A stretch of 13,958 nucleotides of DNA from Chloroflexota bacterium (GTDB lineage Bacteria > Chloroflexota > Limnocylindria > Limnocylindrales > CSP1-4). The stretch is taken from positions 1 through 13,958 of the forward strand of contig JACDAH010000165.1 in assembly GCA_013695505.1 (NCBI GenBank). The letters are read 5' to 3'. Each line of letters opens with the position of its first letter. Position 1 is the first letter of the stretch. A model generated the notes under the pieces. The model did not search any database. It had not been told where the DNA came from and was given only the letters and a program-made list of their open reading frames with translations. This document shows positions 6,124-13,958 of this stretch, piece after piece. The translations under genes and the position numbers were made by a program.

Positions 6124-7791
6124 CTACTTCTTGCCGAAGAGCGTCCCGAACACCCCGCGCAACAGATCCTGGCCGGCCCTCGAGGTGATCACCCGGCCCG
6201 CGGTCCGGACGCCGGTCTGAACCATCCGGTTGCGCTCCTTGGAGTCGGCCCGGGCCCGGCGCTGCGCCGCGGCCCGCTCGCGCTCGGCGGCGCGCTGGGC
6301 GGTGGCCATCTCGCGCGCCTGGCGCTGGATCTCGCGCTGCTGCTGGGCCGGCGTCATCTGATTGGTGCCACCCGCCGTCGTCGGCGGTATGCCTGTGACG
6401 ATGGCCTCCTGGGCCGCGGCGTTCGCGGCGGCAGCCTTGGCCGCGGCGAGACGGCCGGTGATCAGCTCATAGGCGCTCTCGCGATCGATCGTCCGGCCGT
6501 ATTTCGTGCTGAACGTGCTCGCGGCGACGCGGGCGGCAACGTCGGCCTCGGGCAGTGCGGCCATCAGCGAGTCGGGCGGCAGGAGGCGAGTGGCAGCGAG
6601 CGGTGTCGGGACGCCGTTCGGTGACAGCACCGTCACCAGCGCCTCGCCGGTCCCGAGCGAGGTGATCGTCGTCTCGACGTCGAAATGGTCGGTGATCGGA
6701 AACGTCCGGGCGGTCTTGCGCAGGGCATCGGCGTCGTCGGGCGTGAACGCCCGGAGCGCGTGCTGGATCCGATTGCCGAGCTGGGCGAGAACGGTCGACG
6801 GGACGTCGGTCGGGGCCTGGGTGACGAAGTACACGCCCACGCCCTTCGAACGGATCAGGCGGGCGGTCCGCTCGATCTGAACGAGCAGCGCGTCGGACGC
6901 CCCGTCGAACAAGAGGTGCGCTTCGTCGAAGAAGAAGCACAGCTTCGGCTTCGGCAGATCGCCGACCTCGGGCAGTGTCTCGTATAGCTGGGCCAGCATC
7001 CAGAGCATGAACGTGCTGAACAGGCTCGGCTTGTCCATGACGTCGCGGAGCTCGAGGACCGAGATGATCCCGGCGCCGTCCGGGGTCGTGCGGAGGAGGT
7101 CCGCGACCTCGAACTCGGGCTCGCCGAAGAACGCGTCGGCGCCCTCCTGCTCGAGCACGACGAGGGAGCGAAGGAGGACCCCGACCGAGGCCGTCGACAT
7201 CCCGCCGTAGTCGGCCAGGATCGGCTTGCCCTCGTCGGACGCGAGGAACTTCAGGGTCGTCGCGAGATCCTTGAGATCGAGGAGCGGCAGGTCGTTGTCG
7301 TCGCAGTACTTGAAGATCAGCGACAGAATGGAGGTCTGGGTCTCGTTGAGGCCGAGGACCTTGCCCAGCAGGAGCGGGCCGAAGCTGTGGACGGTCGCCC
7401 GGACCTGGGCCCCGAATGCGCCCGAGAGGGACAGGAACTCGACGGGGTGACCGGCCGGCGCGAACGTCCAGGCAAGCGAGGCCGCCCGGTCGATGACCTT
7501 CGGATTGGTCGCGTCGCCCGGCGCCGCGATCCCGGTGACGTCGCCCTTGATGTCGGCCACGAAGACCGGGACGCCGGCCTTCGAAAGCTCCCCGGCGAGC
7601 AGCTGGAGGGTCTTGGTCTTGCCCGTGCCGGTTGCCCCCGCGATCAGGCCATGGCGATTCATCATCGACAGGGCGACCTGGACCCGGACCTCGTTGAGGA
7701 GCTCGCCCGCGAGCATCGGGCTGCCGATGATCAAGGCCGGCTCGGTCAGGCCGTAGCCCTTCGTCATGTCATCGCGGAAGCCCTGGTCCAT
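6124..7791 (-). CDS. DUF853/HerA-like P-loop ATPase (YjgR type)
   Basis: This is a 555-residue ATPase of the HerA/FtsK-like group (DUF853, relatives of E. coli YjgR). Walker A is GATGTGKT at 52-59 (Lys58); Walker B is KLCFFFDEAH at 283-292 (Asp289-Glu290). A sensor-type FVTQAPTDVP lies at 322-331, and NRIQHALRAF at 340-349 may supply an arginine finger. After about residue 445 the chain becomes an Ala/Arg/Glu/Gln-rich probable coiled coil, ending in a short Gly/Phe-rich basic tail. HerA proteins form hexameric rings that translocate DNA, but the role of the YjgR branch is not settled. No NurA nuclease or other partner is adjacent, so this is not a HerA-NurA repair pair or an obvious defence cassette. 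The ATG at 7791 is chosen for its GAGGAG site four bases away; the open frame up to 7863 adds only a Pro/Arg-rich piece. pheA lies 130 bases upstream. Confidence 0.9.
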   Translation of the reverse strand: MDQGFRDDMTKGYGLTEPALIIGSPMLAGELLNEVRVQVALSMMNRHGLIAGATGTGKTKTLQLLAGELSKAGVPVFVADIKGDVTGIAAPGDATNPKVIDRAASLAWTFAPAGHPVEFLSLSGAFGAQVRATVHSFGPLLLGKVLGLNETQTSILSLIFKYCDDNDLPLLDLKDLATTLKFLASDEGKPILADYGGMSTASVGVLLRSLVVLEQEGADAFFGEPEFEVADLLRTTPDGAGIISVLELRDVMDKPSLFSTFMLWMLAQLYETLPEVGDLPKPKLCFFFDEAHLLFDGASDALLVQIERTARLIRSKGVGVYFVTQAPTDVPSTVLAQLGNRIQHALRAFTPDDADALRKTARTFPITDHFDVETTITSLGTGEALVTVLSPNGVPTPLAATRLLPPDSLMAALPEADVAARVAASTFSTKYGRTIDRESAYELITGRLAAAKAAAANAAAQEAIVTGIPPTTAGGTNQMTPAQQQREIQRQAREMATAQRAAERERAAAQRRARADSKERNRMVQTGVRTAGRVITSRAGQDLLRGVFGTLFGKK

Positions 7792-7921
7792 CGGTCTCCT
7801 CGGCGGTGCGGTGCGGGGTTTCGGCGGGTCGCGAAGCGTATCATCGGCGCCGCCAGACGCCACGAGGCAAGGCAGCCGGATCGATCGGGGAAGCGGCGAG
7901 CCGGAGGGTCGTGGACCTCAG

Positions 7922-8776
7922 CTACGCCTCTGCGGCGCGCGGGTACGAGCCGAGGATGCGCACCATCTCGGTCTCCGCGCGGAGGTCATCCAGGGCCGCG
8001 GCACAGGACGGGTCGTCGACTGCCGCGTCGAGGTCGACCCAGAACACGTACTCCCAGCGCGCCCGCCGAGCCGGCCGCGACTCCAGCGACGACAGGTTCA
8101 CGCCGCGAGCGGCGAACGCCCCGAGACAGCGATGGAGCGAGCCCGGCACGTTGCGGACAGCGAAGACGAGGGTCGTCCGATGGGGCACGCCGGGCTCCGC
8201 CGGCGCCGTCGACGCGGCCTGCTGACCGGCCAGCACCGCAAACCGCGTCCGGTTCTCCTCACCGGCCTGGATGTCGTTCGCCAGGATCTCGAGCCCGTAC
8301 AGCGCCGCAACCCGCGGCGACGCGACGGCCGCCGCGTTGCGCTCACGGCGCTCCGCGATCATCCGCGCGGCGCCGGCGGTGTTATAGGTCGTCATCACCT
8401 GCCACTCACGCGAGCGCAGGAACGCGTCCGCCTGCACCAGAGCCTGGCCATGGCTGTAGACCCGTTCGATCCAGTCGAGGGACTGGCCGGGCAGGGCAAG
8501 CAGCGCGAGGCGAACCGGCACAGCGACCTCGCCCACGATCCGGACGTCCCGGTCGTAGTACTCGCCGAGCAGGTCGTAGGTCTCGCGGATCGTGCCGGCC
8601 AGCGAGCTCTCGATCGCGATCACCCCGCGATTGGCCGAACCATCGGCGACCGCCTCGAACACGGATCGCCAGGTCGGAACGGCCACACGCTCGCGAGCGT
8701 CGCCGAAGAACCCGAGAACCGCCTCCTCGGAAAAGGCGCCCGGCTCCCCCTGAAAGACGACGTGGGTTGCGCTCAT
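7922..8776 (-). CDS. pheA: Prephenate dehydratase with C-terminal ACT domain
   Basis: This 284-residue enzyme converts prephenate to phenylpyruvate in phenylalanine synthesis. The dehydratase domain spans about 4-182: FQGEPGAFSEEA at 8-19, GVIAIESSLAGTI at 51-63, SHGQALVQ at 108-115, TAGAARMIAE at 133-142, and the catalytic/substrate TRF motif at 177-179 in NRTRFAVLA. The ACT domain (about 200-275) has VPGSLHRCL and the ESRP motif at 232-235 associated with Phe-feedback control. There is no chorismate mutase domain, so it is the monofunctional form. The ATG at 8776 gives the normal family length, though its ribosome-binding site is weak; an upstream start at 8887 would add an unconserved Arg/Pro-rich 37 residues. 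It stands 141 bases after the branched-chain operon, so it may be read through from it or have its own promoter, but I see no clear one. Confidence 0.95.
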   Translation of the reverse strand: MSATHVVFQGEPGAFSEEAVLGFFGDARERVAVPTWRSVFEAVADGSANRGVIAIESSLAGTIRETYDLLGEYYDRDVRIVGEVAVPVRLALLALPGQSLDWIERVYSHGQALVQADAFLRSREWQVMTTYNTAGAARMIAERRERNAAAVASPRVAALYGLEILANDIQAGEENRTRFAVLAGQQAASTAPAEPGVPHRTTLVFAVRNVPGSLHRCLGAFAARGVNLSSLESRPARRARWEYVFWVDLDAAVDDPSCAAALDDLRAETEMVRILGSYPRAAEA

Positions 8777-8917
8777 CCCGCGAAGTGTCGCCGATCCGGA
8801 GGGCCTGCCGGGTCTCGGGGGCGCTGGTTCACGTGACAGGGATTCTCGTTCGGGGTCCGCTCGGGCTCCGGCGAGCGCGCCCAGCACGGGCGGATGGCGA
8901 CTTCGGAGCCGTTCCGT
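8777..8917. other. Spacer between the branched-chain operon and pheA, no clear signal
   Basis: These 141 bases follow the stand-alone regulatory domain gene and precede pheA. I see no good promoter, T-box-like element or T-tracted terminator. A 5-base stem GCTCG/CGAGC (8859-8876) is too small to call. Read-through from the operon into pheA cannot be excluded. Confidence 0.4.
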
Positions 8918-9475
8918 CTACTGGTTGAACCAGTCGGTCGTGTCGATCTTGCCGGCAGCCTCGTCAAGCTCCGCCCGCTGCGCCTTGGCGTCCGGCTCGC
9001 TGACCCGGGTCCGCTTGCGGTTGCCCGCAGTCTCGGTCGCGCCCTGCCAGTGCTCTTCGGCGAGGAGCTCGTTGATCGCGTCGATGTACGCGTCGATCGA
9101 GGCCGCGATGATGTTCGTCGAGGTGATCTCGCCCGTGTAGCGACCGGTCCCCCGAGGGCCCTCGGCCCCGGTCGGCGGCGCGATCGTGACCGTGACCTTG
9201 CCCTCCGCATCGGGCCCTTCGGCGACCGCGTGGACATCGTAGGAGAGCAGCCGCGGCTGGCCGGTGAGGACGCCCGCAAGCGCCTTGTCGACGGCCCGGA
9301 ACAGGGCGTCGACCGCGCCGTTGCCCTCCGACGACGCCTGCCACTGGTGATCGCCCGCGGCGATCACGACGGCGCCCCGGCTGTTCGCGTTCGAGCCGGA
9401 CGTCACCGTCCAGCGGGCCAGATGGAGCGTGTCGTCAGAGGCCGGGGCCTGTGCAGCTGTGGAATCGGTGGGCAT
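8918..9475 (-). CDS. Stand-alone LeuA-type regulatory (dimerisation) domain protein
   Basis: This is a 185-residue protein consisting of the C-terminal allosteric domain of the isopropylmalate/citramalate synthase family without any catalytic barrel. Residues 18-140 match that domain: RWTVTSGS at 21-28, GNGAVDALFRAVDKAL at 51-66 and TSTNIIAASIDAYIDA at 118-133 are the same blocks seen at the end of LeuA encoded upstream. The first 17 residues are Ala/Ser/Asp-rich and the last 45 are charged and probably disordered. No HxHND or DTTLRDG metal/catalytic motif is present, so it cannot condense acetyl-CoA. The ATG at 9475 follows the cimA stop by three bases, with a GGGAGGT site inside the cimA end, so it is surely made with CimA. 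It probably binds LeuA, CimA or a branched-chain amino acid; which one is inference. It could also be a leftover of a second LeuA. Confidence 0.85.
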   Translation of the reverse strand: MPTDSTAAQAPASDDTLHLARWTVTSGSNANSRGAVVIAAGDHQWQASSEGNGAVDALFRAVDKALAGVLTGQPRLLSYDVHAVAEGPDAEGKVTVTIAPPTGAEGPRGTGRYTGEITSTNIIAASIDAYIDAINELLAEEHWQGATETAGNRKRTRVSEPDAKAQRAELDEAAGKIDTTDWFNQ

Positions 9476-9478
9476 CGG

Positions 9479-11170
9479 TTACCTCCCGGTCGTGGACGTC
9501 GCCGCGGGGGTCACCGAGGCGGTCGTGAAGTGCCGTTCGTCGCGGCGGCGGAGCTCCGCCCCGGACTTCCAGATCGCGTATTCGAGCGAGTCAGCGAGGG
9601 CCTGCGCCGACGCCGCGATGATGTTCGTGTCGCTGCCCATCGTCGACCATTCGAGGGTCCCGTCGGACGAGTCGATGATGACCCGGGTCCGGGCCGCCGT
9701 CGCCGAGTCGCCATCGAGGATCCGGACCTTGTAGTCGTACAGGTGGACGTCGTCGAGCTGTGGCCAGAACGCCCGGAGCGCCTTGCGCAGGGCGGCGTCG
9801 AGCGCATTGACCGGACCGTTGCCGTCGGCCGCGGTGTGGAGCACCTCGCCGTCGACCTCGACCTTGACCGTCGCCTCGGCGAGCAGCTCGCGCCCCGAAC
9901 GCTGCTCGACGAGGCAGGTGTAGTCAACGATCACGAACGGCGCCTCGTAGTCGGCCTGGTGGCGGCGGATCAGGAGCTCGAAGCTCGCCTCCGCGCCTTC
10001 GAATGCGAGCCCTTCGCTCTCAAGCTGCTTGACGAGCTCGCTCAGGACCTTGGCCTCGATCACGCCCTCGAGCTGGTGACCGAGCTGCTCGGCACGGATC
10101 CGGGTGTTGGCCCGCCCGCCCAGCTCGGATACGACAAGCCGCCCGTGGTTGCCGACGGCGGTCGGGTCGATGTGCTGGTAGCTCCGTTCGACCTTCGCGA
10201 CTGCCGCGCCGTGGACACCGCCTTTGTGGGCGAAGGCGGACCGGCCGACGTACGGCTGCCAGTCGTTCGGGTTGAGATTCGCGATCTCGGCAACCGACCG
10301 GCTGAGCTCGGTGAGGCCCGCCAGCGCGCCGCCGCCCGCGGGGACGAGCTCGTGCGAAGTCTTCAACGCGAGGTTGGCGAGGATCGAGACCATGTTCGCG
10401 TTGCCGGCGCGCTCGCCGTAGCCGTTGATCGTCGCCTGGACGTGGCGAACGCCGGCAGCGACCGCGGCCATCGAGTTCGCGACGGCGAGTTCGGCGTCGT
10501 TGTGGGTGTGGATCCCCCACTCGACCGGCGACCCTTCGGCCGCGGGGTCGGCCTCGAGCGCGGATCGGACGTCGGTCACGATCGTGACGAGCTCGTCGGT
10601 CAACGTCCCGCCGTTCGTGTCGCACAGGACGAGGGTCCGGGCGCCCGCCTCGCGCGCCGCGCGGAGCGTCGCGAGGGCGTACTCGCGATCGTCGCGGTAG
10701 CCGTCGAAGAAGTGCTCGGCGTCGTAGACGAGCTCACGCCCGCGATCCACGATGAACCGGACCGAGTCCGCGACCATGTCGAGGTTCTCCTGCGGCGTCG
10801 CGCCGAGGACCTCGGTCACATGGAGCAGCCAGCTCTTGCCGAAGATGGTGACGACGGGCGTCTCGGCCGCGACGAGCTCGCGGAGATTGGGGTCGGTCTC
10901 CGCCGTGTTCGAGCGATGGCGGGTCGAGCCGAATGCCGCCAGCTTCGCGGTCTGCCAGGTCATCGCCCGGGCGGCCTTGAAGAAGTCGATGTCCTTCGGG
11001 TTCGAGCCCGGCCAGCCGCCCTCGATGTAGGGCATTCCGTACTCGTCGAGCATCCTGGCGATCCGGAGCTTGTCGGCGAGGCTCAGGGTCACGTTCTCGC
11101 CCTGCGCACCGTCGCGGAGCGTCGTGTCGTAGAGGGTGACGGGGCGTTCGAGCGGATCGGTGGTGGTCAT
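9479..11170 (-). CDS. cimA: (R)-citramalate synthase
   Basis: This 563-residue enzyme condenses acetyl-CoA with pyruvate to (R)-citramalate, the first step of the threonine-independent isoleucine route. The HMGL-like TIM barrel (about 10-285) carries DTTLRDGAQGE at 15-25 (Arg19, Asp20) and HTHNDAELAVANS at 221-233, whose His221, His223 and Asp225 belong to the metal/substrate site. NGYGERAGNANM follows at 249-260. The C-terminal allosteric domain (about 405-535) includes GNGPVNALDAAL and SDTNIIAAS (513-521). GAQGE after the DTTLRDG motif, IEGGWPGSNPKD at 49-60 and the length are typical of the CimA branch rather than LeuA or homocitrate synthase. The ATG at 11170 is preferred; the frame continues upstream only into an Arg-rich unconserved stretch overlapping leuB. 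It lies 37 bases after leuB and three bases before the stand-alone regulatory domain. LeuCD and LeuB would finish conversion to 2-oxobutyrate. Confidence 0.94.
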   Translation of the reverse strand: MTTTDPLERPVTLYDTTLRDGAQGENVTLSLADKLRIARMLDEYGMPYIEGGWPGSNPKDIDFFKAARAMTWQTAKLAAFGSTRHRSNTAETDPNLRELVAAETPVVTIFGKSWLLHVTEVLGATPQENLDMVADSVRFIVDRGRELVYDAEHFFDGYRDDREYALATLRAAREAGARTLVLCDTNGGTLTDELVTIVTDVRSALEADPAAEGSPVEWGIHTHNDAELAVANSMAAVAAGVRHVQATINGYGERAGNANMVSILANLALKTSHELVPAGGGALAGLTELSRSVAEIANLNPNDWQPYVGRSAFAHKGGVHGAAVAKVERSYQHIDPTAVGNHGRLVVSELGGRANTRIRAEQLGHQLEGVIEAKVLSELVKQLESEGLAFEGAEASFELLIRRHQADYEAPFVIVDYTCLVEQRSGRELLAEATVKVEVDGEVLHTAADGNGPVNALDAALRKALRAFWPQLDDVHLYDYKVRILDGDSATAARTRVIIDSSDGTLEWSTMGSDTNIIAASAQALADSLEYAIWKSGAELRRRDERHFTTASVTPAATSTTGR

Positions 11171-11207
11171 CTGGCGATACCTTCGGTCAGCGGGTGGGTC
11201 GGCGGGA

Positions 11208-12359
11208 TCACGACGGGGCTGCCGCGATCGCTCGGGCAGCCTCCGGAATCGCAATCCGCTCGACGATTGCCGCCGTCATTGCCGATGTGCCGACCTGGCG
11301 CAGCCCGTCATGGTGGCCGTCCGGCGGCAGGAGATCGGCGGTCCGGAACCCATCGTCGAGAACGCGGCTGACCGCCGCCTCGATGGCCGCCGCAGCATCC
11401 TCGCGCCCGAGCGACAACCGGAGGAGCATCGCGGCGGACAGGACCGTGCCGATCGGGTTGGCGAGATCGCGCCCGGCGATGTCAGGCGCCGAGCCGTGGA
11501 TCGGCTCGTACAGGCCGAACGTGCCGTGCTCGGTGCGTCGCAGGCCGAGCGATGCCGACGGGAGCATCCCGAGGCTGCCGGCGAGGACCGCGGCCTCGTC
11601 AGACAGGATGTCGCCAAACAGGTTCTCGGTGACGATCACGTCGAAGTCGGCGGGCCGTCGGACGAGGAGCATCGCGCACGAATCGACCAATTGGTGGACG
11701 AGGGTCACGTCCGGGTGGGCGGCGCCGATCTCGGTCGCGACGATCCGCCACAGGCGCGAGGTCGCGATGACGTTCGCCTTGTCAACGGACGTGACATGGC
11801 CGCGACGGGTCGCCGCCAGCTCGAAGGCGAGCTCGACGACGCGACGGATCTCGCTTTCGGTGTAAGGGAGGACGTCCGCCGCGCGGCGCGCCCCGACCGG
11901 GCCCGACGGCTCCTCGCGCTCGCCGAAGTACAGGCCGCCGGTCAGCTCGCGGACGATCAGGAGGTCGACGCCCTCGAGGAGCTCGGGCCGGAGGGGCGAG
12001 GAGCCGACCAGCGCCGGGTGGACGCTGACCGGACGCAGGTTGGCGAACAGGCCGAGCCCGCCGCGGAGAGCGAAGAGAGCCTGCTCGGGCCGGACGGCCG
12101 CCGACGGGTCGGACCACTTCGGGCCGCCGACCGCGCCGAGCAGGATCGCGTCGGCCGCGCCACAGGCCTCGACGTCCTCCGGCCGGATCGCGACTCCGTA
12201 CGCATCGATTGCCGCTCCGCCGACGAGGAGCTCCGACCAGTCGACGGCGAAACCCAGGGCTTCGCCGGCGGCGTCGACGACGGCCCTGGCCGCCGCCACG
12301 ACCTCCGGCCCGACGCCGTCGCCGGGAATGGTGGCGACCCGGTAGTGGGCGTCCGTCAC
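11208..12359 (-). CDS. leuB: 3-isopropylmalate dehydrogenase
   Basis: This 383-residue NAD-dependent beta-decarboxylating dehydrogenase turns 3-isopropylmalate into 2-oxoisocaproate; family members also act on the 3-methylmalate formed from citramalate. Visible motifs are [10 protein letters not shown] at 11-20, substrate-binding Arg99, Arg109 and Arg137 ([13 protein letters not shown], with Tyr144), catalytic Lys194 in SVDKANV, Asp226 in QLVDSCAM, and the signature [19 protein letters not shown] at 246-264 with metal-binding Asp250 and Asp254. HGSAPDIAG at 288-296 contributes to NAD binding. The start is GTG at 12359, overlapping the leuA stop as GTGA, which sets the start firmly and indicates translational coupling. 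Its place between leuA and cimA suits an enzyme shared by the leucine and isoleucine routes. The long open frame upstream of this GTG is antiparallel noise within leuA, not a fusion. Confidence 0.96.
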   Translation of the reverse strand: MTDAHYRVATIPGDGVGPEVVAAARAVVDAAGEALGFAVDWSELLVGGAAIDAYGVAIRPEDVEACGAADAILLGAVGGPKWSDPSAAVRPEQALFALRGGLGLFANLRPVSVHPALVGSSPLRPELLEGVDLLIVRELTGGLYFGEREEPSGPVGARRAADVLPYTESEIRRVVELAFELAATRRGHVTSVDKANVIATSRLWRIVATEIGAAHPDVTLVHQLVDSCAMLLVRRPADFDVIVTENLFGDILSDEAAVLAGSLGMLPSASLGLRRTEHGTFGLYEPIHGSAPDIAGRDLANPIGTVLSAAMLLRLSLGREDAAAAIEAAVSRVLDDGFRTADLLPPDGHHDGLRQVGTSAMTAAIVERIAIPEAARAIAAAPS

Positions 12360-13958
12360 GGCAACTCTTCCGCCGTGCGCTGCCCGACGAACGCCACGTC
12401 GACCCCGTTGATCTCCGCGCCATGAAGCTTGTTCACGGCGACGAGATAGCCCTCGAGCGACGCTTCGATGATGTTGGTGGACAACCCGTGGCCGCTGACC
12501 TCGAGCGCGCCCGGGCCCTCGTCCGACGATCGCCGGCAGCGAACGAGGACCTGGCCCTGAGCGTCCTCGCCGCCGGACACCGCCTTGATCTCCCAATGGG
12601 TCAGCACCGGGTGCCAGCCGAGGACGCCGTGGAGGGCGTCGTCGACCGCCGAATAGAGCGCGTCCACCGGCCCGTTCCCGGTCGCCTCCGACGCGCGCTC
12701 CTCGTCGCGGACGGTGAGGCTCACGGAGCCGGTGGCGTTCCCACCGTGCGAGGACGTCACGCTCCAGCCAACGAGCTCGACCGAGGCGGGAACCTCGGAC
12801 GCGCGCTGGTCGACCAGGGCGAGGAGGTCCGCATCGGTGACCTCCTTCTTGGCGTCGGCCAGGGCGATCGCCTGGCGGTAGATCGCGTCGAGCACCTCGC
12901 CCTCGACGTCGTGGCCGAGCTCGCGGAGCTTGCCCTGAAGTCCGCGCCGCCCCGACAGCTTGCCGATCGTCAGGTGGCTCCCGGTCAGGCCGACCGACTG
13001 GGGCGTCATGATCTCGTAGGTCAGCGGGTTCTTGATCACGCCGTCCTGGTGGATGCCGGACTCGTGGGCGAAGGCGTTGCCGCCGACGATCGCCTTGTTC
13101 GGCTGGACCGCGAAGCCGGTCAGGTAGCTCACGAGTCGCGATGCCGCGGTGATCTGCTCGGTCTGGACGCCGCTGACGAGGTCGGGGAACTGCGTCGGCC
13201 GGGTCCGGAGACCCATGACGACCTCCTCGAGCGAGGCGTTGCCCGCCCGCTCGCCGAGACCGTTGATCGTGACCTCGACCTGGCGCGCACCAGCCTGGAC
13301 CGCGGCGAGGGTGTTGGCCGTGGCCAGTCCGAGGTCGTTGTGGCAATGGACGCTGACGGTTGCATCGCGGCCGACGAGGTCCACGACGCGGCCGACGAGC
13401 GCGCCGAACTCGGACGGAATCGCGTAGCCGACAGTGTCCGGGATGTTGACCGTCGACGCGCCGGCGGCGACCACCGCCTCGTAGACCTGGAGCAGGAACT
13501 CCGTCTCGGTCCGCGACGCGTCCTCGGCCGAGAACTCGATCTCGGCGTCCTGGCCGAGCGCCTCGCGCCCGTACTTCACCCAGCGAACGGCCTCCGCGAG
13601 GGCGTCCTCGCGCGAGATCCGGAGCTTGTGCTTGAGATGGATGTCGCTGGTCGCGATGAAGACGTGGAGATGCGGCCGCTCGGCGATCCGGATCGCCTCC
13701 ACGGCCCGCTGCGGGTCGCCGTCACGGCAGCGCGCGAGGGCTGCGACCGCGATGCCGCCCCTCGTCTCCTGGGCGATCCGCCGGACGGCTTCGAAGTCGC
13801 CCGGCGAGGCGGCCGGAAAGCCGGCCTCGATCACGTCGACCTTGAGCCGCGCGAGCTGACGGGCGACCTCGAGCTTTTCGGCCGCGGTCAGCCCGGCGCC
13901 CGGCGCCTGCTCGCCATCGCGCAGCGTCGTGTCGAAGATCCGGACGCTGCCGGCCGCG
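12356..13958 (-). CDS. leuA: 2-isopropylmalate synthase (5' end cut by window edge)
   Basis: 533 residues are visible, lacking probably only a few at the N terminus. The enzyme condenses acetyl-CoA with 2-oxoisovalerate, the committed step of leucine synthesis. Numbered from the first whole codon, the barrel shows [13 protein letters not shown] at 8-20 (Arg13, Asp14), FSAEDASRT at 142-150, [15 protein letters not shown] at 202-216 (His204, His206, Asp208) and [14 protein letters not shown] at 232-245. The linker ends near 395, and the leucine-feedback dimerisation domain spans about 396-511, with [16 protein letters not shown] and LSTNIIEAS (492-500). The GEQ in [12 protein letters not shown] and the HLKHKLRIS region identify the bacterial LeuA type rather than citramalate or homocitrate synthase. 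The frame is open to the right edge, so its start and the operon promoter, leader or attenuator lie outside. Its TGA overlaps the leuB GTG. Confidence 0.96.
   Translation of the reverse strand, partial: AAGSVRIFDTTLRDGEQAPGAGLTAAEKLEVARQLARLKVDVIEAGFPAASPGDFEAVRRIAQETRGGIAVAALARCRDGDPQRAVEAIRIAERPHLHVFIATSDIHLKHKLRISREDALAEAVRWVKYGREALGQDAEIEFSAEDASRTETEFLLQVYEAVVAAGASTVNIPDTVGYAIPSEFGALVGRVVDLVGRDATVSVHCHNDLGLATANTLAAVQAGARQVEVTINGLGERAGNASLEEVVMGLRTRPTQFPDLVSGVQTEQITAASRLVSYLTGFAVQPNKAIVGGNAFAHESGIHQDGVIKNPLTYEIMTPQSVGLTGSHLTIGKLSGRRGLQGKLRELGHDVEGEVLDAIYRQAIALADAKKEVTDADLLALVDQRASEVPASVELVGWSVTSSHGGNATGSVSLTVRDEERASEATGNGPVDALYSAVDDALHGVLGWHPVLTHWEIKAVSGGEDAQGQVLVRCRRSSDEGPGALEVSGHGLSTNIIEASLEGYLVAVNKLHGAEINGVDVAFVGQRTAEELP

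Noticed and set aside
6124..7791. DUF853/HerA-like ATPase as part of an anti-phage or DNA-processing system
   Set aside because: No nuclease (NurA, DUF4297, Sir2 or similar) or other defence partner is adjacent; its neighbours are pheA and ppk2, and the YjgR branch is widespread outside defence loci.
8859..8876. Stem GCTCG/CGAGC as terminator of the branched-chain operon
   Set aside because: Five base pairs, an 8-nt loop and no T-tract; expected by chance in this composition.
8777..8887. Extended PheA start adding 37 residues
   Set aside because: The added stretch is Arg/Pro-rich, unlike any prephenate dehydratase N terminus; the ATG at 8776 starts directly before the conserved fold.
8894..11371. 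Very long plus-strand open frame (825 codons) opposite cimA and the regulatory domain gene; similar ones at 1627-3447 and 11136-12425
   Set aside because: They lie antisense to clearly recognised genes and read as Arg/Gly/Asp/Val-rich noise with no family motif, as expected opposite GC-rich coding sequence.
12360..13346. Apparent fusion of a 329-residue N-terminal domain to LeuB
   Set aside because: The extension is an Arg/Pro/Gly-rich alternative frame inside leuA; the GTG at 12359 overlapping the leuA stop gives the normal LeuB length.

Overview
The window is a GC-rich, densely packed bacterial segment of ordinary chromosomal metabolism, with one small toxin-antitoxin module set into it. 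Codon use is uniformly G/C at third positions. Several genes start with GTG, and stop/start overlaps of the GTGA/ATGA kind are frequent. The gene content is citramalate-based isoleucine synthesis, a class III-type PPK2, a DUF853/HerA-like ATPase, NDP-forming acyl-CoA synthetase and SHOCT proteins. That would fit a soil or freshwater Chloroflexota (for example a Limnocylindria/Ellin6529-type lineage) or an actinobacterial relative. This placement is inference from style and content; there is no rRNA or other marker here. All genes but one (PPK2) are on the minus strand, so transcription mostly runs from the right end of the window to the left.

Right half, 8918-13958 (minus): a branched-chain amino acid operon in the order leuA (5' end cut by the window edge), leuB, cimA, then a small protein that is a free-standing LeuA-type regulatory domain. 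LeuA commits 2-oxoisovalerate to leucine, CimA makes citramalate from pyruvate and acetyl-CoA for isoleucine, and LeuB, encoded between them, can serve both routes. LeuCD is not in the window. The stand-alone regulatory domain is the most unusual gene here: LeuA and CimA each already carry such a domain, so the operon encodes three.

Middle, 5817-8776: pheA (prephenate dehydratase with ACT domain) and a DUF853/HerA-like ATPase on the minus strand. These end against the convergent plus-strand PPK2 gene across a roughly 307-bp stretch with no recognisable gene.

Left half, 1-5816: PPK2 (plus) is divergent from an aldehyde dehydrogenase followed closely by a SHOCT-domain membrane protein (minus). 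Then comes a VapBC-type toxin-antitoxin pair whose start shows a well-placed sigma-70-like promoter, an inverted repeat over the -10 and start codon, and a probable leaderless transcript. The window ends with an acyl-CoA dehydrogenase translationally coupled to an NDP-forming acyl-CoA synthetase, whose C-terminal part lies beyond the left edge.

I found no rRNA, tRNA, CRISPR array, insertion sequence or prophage. The candidates for something less ordinary are the free regulatory subunit after cimA and the leaderless, self-overlapping vapBC control region. I see no clearly new multi-gene system.
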